In this document: piece by piece, positions 60,332 to 64,000 of the stretch | Layout: every line of letters begins with the position of its first letter | Numbering within the stretch: position 1 is the first letter of the stretch | NCBI RefSeq assembly: GCF_000336915.1 | Contig: NZ_AOMD01000029.1 | Span: 1-64,000, forward strand | Direction of reading: 5' to 3' | Source: Halococcus saccharolyticus DSM 5350 | Lineage (GTDB): Archaea; Halobacteriota; Halobacteria; Halobacteriales; Halococcaceae | Length of the DNA stretch: 64,000 bases | Position numbers and translations under genes: made by a program | Notes under the pieces: generated by a model | Database searches by the model: none | Seen by the model: the letters and a program-made list of their open reading frames with translations, nothing else | Told to the model about the DNA's origin: nothing

Positions 60332-60346
60332 CAGGAGTGAACACCT
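60332..60346 (+). promoter_or_regulatory. partial leader L16
   Basis: Only the ribosome-binding end AGGAGTGAACACCT is kept before ATG 60347. The promoter core is absent or diverged in 60214-60331. Confidence 0.55.
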
Positions 60347-60859
60347 ATGGAAGCCCAGGAGACTCAGCCCAAACCCATGTCAGACGACGAGGTTTCAATC
60401 AACGAGATACAGACAGTGACCGTTCGCGAGCGCCAATCCCAAAGCGGGCGCTTGATACTCGTCTCTCTCACTCCGGCGATCCGAGCCGCCGGGCTTGAGG
60501 CAGGCGGATCGTTCCGGTTCCAACCGGGGGCCGTCGACGAGATCGGGATGCTTCCGGCGCTCGGGTTCGGCCCCGACGAGGACATTTCGAGCGGGCCGCT
60601 CACGCGCAAGATCCTCGAGGAAGGAGCCGGCGGCCAGACGCTTCGGTTGCATATCCCCGAGGAGGCGCTTGAGGCGATCCCAGGGTTCCCCGAGATCGAC
60701 GCGATCGACTGGGACGATCCGCCCGAGCTCACCGTATTCGCGGGTGATCGGATGCTCGCGTTCGAGCTCGCCGAGAGCCGATCGGTGACCATCAATCGCG
60801 ACGTCGACGACGGAGGTGGTGACGGAGATACCGACGAGTCCGAGCAGGTGGACGGATGA
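60347..60859 (+). CDS. unknown protein, first of a six-gene overlapping operon
   Basis: 170 residues. INEIQTVTVRERQSQSGRLILVSLTPAIRAAGLEAGGSFRFQPG looks like a SpoVT/AbrB-like swapped-hairpin segment (RLILVSLTPAIRAAGLEAGG), followed by TLRLHIPEEALEAIPGF. If so it could be a DNA-binding regulator of the group. Acidic Gly/Asp tail. The stop overlaps the next start (ATGA). Confidence 0.65.
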   Translation: MEAQETQPKPMSDDEVSINEIQTVTVRERQSQSGRLILVSLTPAIRAAGLEAGGSFRFQPGAVDEIGMLPALGFGPDEDISSGPLTRKILEEGAGGQTLRLHIPEEALEAIPGFPEIDAIDWDDPPELTVFAGDRMLAFELAESRSVTINRDVDDGGGDGDTDESEQVDG

Positions 60860-61059
60860 GTGGGGAGGTCGAGGCGGTGATCGGTGGCCCCGGCGTCAGC
60901 GAAATCACCGACGAGCAACTACAGCCAGTCGAGGAGTGGATACACTCAGAACACGACCACCAGCACGAATACAGCCTGATATTCGGGGGCAACGGTCCCT
61001 GGGTGCTCTGCCTATCGTGTGAATGGTCCGAAGACCTCCCCGATCGCCTCTATCAATGA
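60856..61059 (+). CDS. small His/Cys protein, gene 2 of the operon
   Basis: 67 residues. EEWIHSEHDHQHEYSLIFGGNGPWVLCLSCEWSEDL: a HxxHDHQH cluster and a CLSC pair that may bind one zinc. Overlaps both neighbours by four bases. Unknown function. Confidence 0.6.
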   Translation: MSGEVEAVIGGPGVSEITDEQLQPVEEWIHSEHDHQHEYSLIFGGNGPWVLCLSCEWSEDLPDRLYQ

Positions 61060-61235
61060 GCTCCGACCAGTCGGATCTGGCCGCGTTCGGCGGCACCGAA
61101 GCCAGCCCGGAGAATGCTTGTGTCCGATACGAGGTATGCGGCAACGTCGTCCCCGCGAACGGACAAATCTGTGGGTCGTGTCTCGACACGCTTCGAGCCG
61201 ACGATCGCGAACACCAGGAGGCCGCGAACATATGA
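61056..61235 (+). CDS. small zinc-ribbon protein, gene 3 of the operon
   Basis: 59 residues from ATG 61056. ENACVRYEVCGNVVPANGQICGSCLDTLRADDREHQE: four cysteines in a C-x5-C...C-x2-C ribbon. ATGA overlaps at both ends. Unknown function. Confidence 0.62.
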   Translation: MSSDQSDLAAFGGTEASPENACVRYEVCGNVVPANGQICGSCLDTLRADDREHQEAANI

Positions 61236-61498
61236 GCACTACCGAGTCACTCACGAATCGCGAACGAGTTGAGAACGCACTCGCAGCGCTGCTTGAAACC
61301 GACGAGAACGGCAACAGCTATCGGTACTTTCGCGCGTCAGATCTAAACGATATTGACCCGGAGGTATCGGGTGCAATCGCCGGGTCGCACCTTCCGACGA
61401 TCGAGGAGGAGTCACCCCTATCGAACGGGTTAGTCGTTGACCGATACACCGATACGGACTGTGGGCCGACCTTGTGGACCGTGCGGAGGGAACAATGA
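61232..61498 (+). CDS. small wHTH-like protein, gene 4 of the operon
   Basis: 88 residues from ATG 61232. RERVENALAALLETDENGNSYRYFRASDLNDIDPEVSGAIAGSHLPTIEEESPLSNGLVVDRYTDTDCGPTLWTVRR has helix-helix-strand order with the FRASDLNDIDP segment, as in small haloarchaeal winged-helix proteins. It may regulate the cluster. Confidence 0.65.
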   Translation: MSTTESLTNRERVENALAALLETDENGNSYRYFRASDLNDIDPEVSGAIAGSHLPTIEEESPLSNGLVVDRYTDTDCGPTLWTVRREQ

Positions 61499-61644
61499 GC
61501 GAGTGCCGCCAGTGCGGTGAGTCGACCGATCGGGACTCAGTGGCCGAGCAGCCGCTTTGTTGGGACTGTGCCGACCACGGCCCTGTCGCCGATCCCGACG
61601 TCGAGCTTACCGATCAGTCGAAACCGACCCTCTCAGGCTCATGA
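61495..61644 (+). CDS. 49-residue zinc-ribbon protein, gene 5 of the operon
   Basis: MSECRQCGESTDRDSVAEQP then LCWDCADHG: CxxC and CxxC form a minimal zinc ribbon. ATG 61495 lies inside the previous stop and TGA 61642 overlaps the next start, so it is a true member of the chain despite its size. Confidence 0.6.
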   Translation: MSECRQCGESTDRDSVAEQPLCWDCADHGPVADPDVELTDQSKPTLSGS

Positions 61645-61841
61645 CCGACCCAAAGGACCGGAAAGACGCGACGTGGCACAAACGAGGCGACGTCGCAATC
61701 CTAGTCGAGGATACGGAGGTCGGGCGGGAAATATCGCTGTATGAGCGCTGGGAGGGCGAGTGGGAACGACAGTTCACCATGCCCGCAACCGTAGCCCGCG
61801 AATACTTCGCACTGTTCGACGAGATTTTCCCCGAGGAGTAG
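61641..61841 (+). CDS. small beta-rich protein, gene 6 of the operon
   Basis: 66 residues, MTDPKDRKDATWHKRGDVAI then EDTEVGREISLYERWEGEWERQFTMPATVAREYFALFDEIFPEE. Beta-sheet then helix, no cysteines. Last gene of the chain, followed by a dispersed repeat. No family recognised. Confidence 0.62.
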   Translation: MTDPKDRKDATWHKRGDVAILVEDTEVGREISLYERWEGEWERQFTMPATVAREYFALFDEIFPEE

Positions 61842-61895
61842 GCACCCGGTTTCTCCTGGCCTGGGCCTCTAATCCCGGAACGCGAGCAGCCTCTA

Positions 61896-61990
61896 TAGTG
61901 TTTACCAGAAGTCCTCATACTCCCACCAGACAATCGTCCCACCAGCTGTCAGAACTGCCGTGCAAGATAGAGAGGATATATTCAGCAGAG
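61896..61990. repeat. dispersed TGCAAGATAC-type repeat, copy 8 (left half)
   Basis: TATAGTGTTTACCAGAAGTC, ACAATCGTCCCACCAG, CTGTCAGAACTGCCG, TGCAAGATAGAGAGG. Same left half as the 43718 copy, then it diverges. It marks the end of the leader-regulon region. Confidence 0.7.
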
Positions 61991-62041
61991 CGGTCCCGAC
62001 AGAGGGTTGCAGTTATCAGTATTGGCGGTGTAGGTGTCTAC

Positions 62042-62329
62042 ATGCCTGAAGAAGTCCTGTTCAAATCGGAAAGCGATCAGAGTCAGGAAGAGATCGCAGC
62101 ATACCTTCGCCGTGTAGCCGATAAGTTGGAACAAGGGGATGCGATCACACTCAAATCGGGATCCGAGTCCGTGACGATGGAGCCGCCAGCTCGCCCGACG
62201 TTCGAGGTCAAAGCCGAGCGTGAGGGACCGACGAATGGGCCCGGTGAATTAAGTATCGAGTTCGAACTCGAATGGGACGAGAACGGCAGTGAGGGAGATG
62301 GGGAAGGTGGCCAACTAGAAATCGAGTAA
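62042..62329 (+). CDS. amphi-Trp domain protein
   Basis: 95 residues from ATG 62042. MPEEVLFKSESDQSQEEIAAYLRRVADKLEQGDAITLKSGSESVTMEPPARPTFEVKAERE matches the amphi-Trp domain (E..LYxSE...S..E.A..LR.LAD.L..G.V.L..G...V...P) widespread in haloarchaea. Function unknown. Reading frames extending upstream into the repeat are not credible. Confidence 0.82.
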   Translation: MPEEVLFKSESDQSQEEIAAYLRRVADKLEQGDAITLKSGSESVTMEPPARPTFEVKAEREGPTNGPGELSIEFELEWDENGSEGDGEGGQLEIE

Positions 62330-62471
62330 TCAACTACTGCCCCGTATCTCATGCATACTGCGTGAATTGGCGAAACGGTGTCAGGAAGTGCGTGCGAGGT
62401 GTAGTGGGGTATCCTACTGTCCATACAAAAACAACTGCCAGGTACAAGGGACGTGTCCCAGCGGTAGATTA

Positions 62472-63218
62472 TTACTCGGGAAGGCTTGCACGGATAGAAC
62501 GACAGATCGCAGGTTCTAACCCGGTATTCCGATATCCCGCTGCGAGATTGAGATCGATAGCCCAGAATCGGTTTTCCGCATCCCGGACGAAATCGACCCC
62601 GAGACCTCGAAGGTCGGTTCGTTCGACGAGACGCTGGAGGCGGGCGGTAAGCCCCGGTCTGGCTCGAGCCTTGCTGAGGAATCGCTTTGGGCCGTACAGT
62701 TTCGACGTGACGCGCCTGCCCTCCGTCTGTATGCACTCCCCATCGTTGACGGCATAGTACTTGTAATCGACCGGATTCGTCGGGACGAGTTCTTGATAGA
62801 AGTCCCCATCGCCGTTCAGTTCGGGCTCACCATTCCAGATGTAGTAGTCCTTTGCAACGTACTCTCCCGCGGGTTTCTCAAACGTCACTGTGGGGGTATT
62901 AAATCCCACTTCCTCAAGCGCTTGCAGACAGATCAGGCGGGAGCTAAACGCTATCGTTGCAGGGAGATTGTTCCACAGAGGTATACCCGTTCTCCGGGCG
63001 TGGTCAAGAGAAGGGAGCGTGACCGGGAAGAATTGCTTGTTGACAAGTAGTGAGAGGTCGTCGAGTTTACTCGACGAGATTTCGGAGCGAGGATCGAAGA
63101 ATCGGACAGCATAACCGGATTCACGAAGGCGGTCGGCGACTGCGGAGAACACTGGCTGATCCGCAGAGCAGAGGATACCGATTCGGTCGGCAGCATTCCG
63201 TGTCATCTCTACTGCCAA
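62472..63218 (-). CDS. RimK-like ATP-grasp protein
   Basis: 248 residues. Features: RIGILCSADQPVFSAVADRLRESGYAVRFFDPR, a NLPATIAFSSRLICLQALEEVGFNTPTVTF segment typical of the pre-ATP-grasp fold, then KDYYIWNGEPELNGDGDFYQELVP and the metal-site region LGVDFVRDAENRFWAIDLNLAAGYRNTGL. It should ligate or modify a carboxylate using ATP. Substrate unknown. The last 15 residues overlap sequence resembling a tRNA T-arm on the other strand. ATG 63206 is an alternative start. Confidence 0.78.
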   Translation of the reverse strand: MAVEMTRNAADRIGILCSADQPVFSAVADRLRESGYAVRFFDPRSEISSSKLDDLSLLVNKQFFPVTLPSLDHARRTGIPLWNNLPATIAFSSRLICLQALEEVGFNTPTVTFEKPAGEYVAKDYYIWNGEPELNGDGDFYQELVPTNPVDYKYYAVNDGECIQTEGRRVTSKLYGPKRFLSKARARPGLTARLQRLVERTDLRGLGVDFVRDAENRFWAIDLNLAAGYRNTGLEPAICRSIRASLPE

Positions 63219-63279
63219 ATAGTGTCTGAACCGGATAGCACTTGGCCGTCAGGCTCTGAAACGTGGGGAGAAACCAACA

Positions 63280-63345
63280 GACGAAATCAGTCAGTGGAAG
63301 GGCGTGCGAGATACGCGCCCTGTATCTTGCATAGACGCGTCCGAT
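63280..63345. repeat. dispersed repeat, copy 9 (core only)
   Basis: GCGTGCGAGATACGCGCCCTG then TATCTTGCATAGACGCG, the family hairpin without long flanks. Confidence 0.5.
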
Positions 63346-63443
63346 CTGCACATTTCCCGTCAGTAATGGCGTGACCGATGCAGAGCGTGCACTCTCTACG
63401 TGGGGTGGTGAATGTTTACAGATATGGGGATCCACATCTCGGT

Positions 63444-64000
63444 ATGGTTGCCACGTATCCAATACTGTCACTACTGGTCATCTTCGCGCTCTCATTGTTG
63501 ATTGTGCGTATTGGCTCGATCGCGCTGGAGATGACAGGCCTCTCTCCAGATATATCCTCCTTCCAAGCCGCATCAGCATTCTCTGGAGCGGGATACACGA
63601 CCGATGAGGCCGAACGGACTGTCGCCACGACAGGCCGCCGCAAAACTGTGAAGGCGCTCATTCGCCTTGGCAGTATTGGACTCCTCGGTGCGATTTCGTC
63701 GCTTATCCTTTCGTTCACGCGTACTGGTGGCGAAAACCTGTTGAACTTACTGTATATTCTCGGTGGTGCCGGTGTAATCATTCTGTTCGCACGGAGTCAG
63801 TGGTTCAACCGCCTCGTTACGCCACTCATTGAGTGGGGGCTTGGTAAGACGACAGAGTTGGAGGTCACGGATTACGCCCAATTACTCGGGTTGCAGCGCG
63901 AGTATCGTGTAGCGGAGGTGGAAATCAACACGAGTGATTGGCTGGCAGAGAAGACGATCACCGAATTGGATTTACCGAGCGAAGGTGTGTTAATACTCGG
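63444..64000 (+). CDS. TrkA-C domain membrane protein, runs off the window
   Basis: At least 185 residues from ATG 63444. Spans LSLLVIFALSLLIVRIGSIAL, LIRLGSIGLLGAISSLILSF and LLNLLYILGGAGVIILFA. The sequence SFQAASAFSGAGYTTDEAERT resembles a membrane-loop motif of TrkH/potassium-related proteins. The cytoplasmic segment starts a TrkA-C domain, REYRVAEVEINTSDWLAEKTITELDLPSEGVLIL. Probably an ion-channel or transporter regulator. The 3' end is missing. Confidence 0.78.
   Translation, partial: MVATYPILSLLVIFALSLLIVRIGSIALEMTGLSPDISSFQAASAFSGAGYTTDEAERTVATTGRRKTVKALIRLGSIGLLGAISSLILSFTRTGGENLLNLLYILGGAGVIILFARSQWFNRLVTPLIEWGLGKTTELEVTDYAQLLGLQREYRVAEVEINTSDWLAEKTITELDLPSEGVLIL

Noticed and set aside
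51167-60349. Reading the shared leaders as single-stranded-DNA promoters of a classical leading region
   Set aside because: Attractive because of the hairpins and the ArdC-like gene, but the genes lie on both strands and two leaders lack the hairpin. Only one strand enters first in conjugation, so this mechanism cannot explain all copies. Kept as ordinary double-stranded promoters.
62455-62540. tRNA-like stretch (AGCGGTAGATT, then CGCAGGTTCTAACCC) in the 3' end of the ATP-grasp gene
   Set aside because: The T-loop pattern is suggestive, but the T-stem has a mismatch, no acceptor stem can be formed and the anticodon arm is not recognisable. It could be a tRNA fragment left by integration, but I cannot support a tRNA gene or an att site.

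Overview
The window is haloarchaeal DNA. Evidence for this is the very acidic proteins, the TATA-binding protein, the Orc1/Cdc6 initiator, Tat-lipoprotein signals of haloarchaeal type, DUF7282-type surface proteins, amphi-Trp and HTH_10 (Bat-type) families, and ISH-type insertion sequences. It reads as a mosaic mobile element (conjugative megaplasmid or integrative conjugative element) carrying metal and metabolic cargo. No integrase, relaxase, complete tRNA or rRNA gene was recognised.

Layout. 0-4.6 kb: a frameshifted IS1595-type transposase, an accessory TBP, two tiny CxxxCxxC proteins, a UbiA-type prenyltransferase and a TumE/TumA-like toxin-antitoxin pair. 5.1-15.7 and 18.6-29.2 kb: a cell-surface and conjugation module. 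It holds a Thr/Pro-rich stalk protein, three more DUF7282 proteins, a Tat-exported beta-helix protein, a VirB2-like small membrane protein, two paralogous Tat lipoproteins, a VirB6/TrbL-like protein, a PrgI-VirB4 fusion ATPase and a VirD4-like coupling ATPase. A HbpS + NicO + NikR cargo block sits inside it (16.0-18.3 kb). 29.7-31.6 kb: almost 2 kb of gene-free, strand-biased repeat DNA directly behind the coupling-ATPase operon. 31.6-36.3 kb: cargo (zincin-like membrane protein, flavoprotein monooxygenase with regulator, OsmC remnant). 36.5-39.2 kb: a replication origin with inverted iterons flanking an AT-rich core, orc1, and a second iteron array upstream of orc1. 39.7-49 kb: a TnpB with an internal stop, a P450 with a divergent regulator, a Zn/Cd/Pb-type P1B ATPase with an HTH_10 regulator, and an ISH3-type IS. 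49.8-61.8 kb: about 23 small, mostly unknown genes. 61.9-64 kb: amphi-Trp protein, ATP-grasp protein and the start of a TrkA-C membrane protein.

The most unusual part is 51.1-60.4 kb. Sixteen copies of a nearly identical promoter/leader sit directly on the start codons of sixteen small transcription units on both strands. The copies carry CCGTATATTGG or the palindrome TCTACAATGTAGA, then a GC hairpin, then GGTGAACACCTATG. The genes encode zinc-ribbon and SWIM proteins, an ArdC-like metalloprotease with antirestriction architecture, DUF6166- and DUF6884-like proteins and unknowns. This looks like one co-ordinately switched regulon, and could be the establishment or anti-defence region of the element.

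Two other repeat systems run through the window. One is a 47-48 bp imperfect palindrome (TCTTACCAAACA ... TGTTTGGTAAGA), six copies, always intergenic and at module borders. The other is a degenerate family with a TGCAAGATAC hairpin that brackets the cargo blocks. One zinc-protein gene of the regulon is split by an in-frame TAG although its downstream half stays open and overlaps the next start codon.
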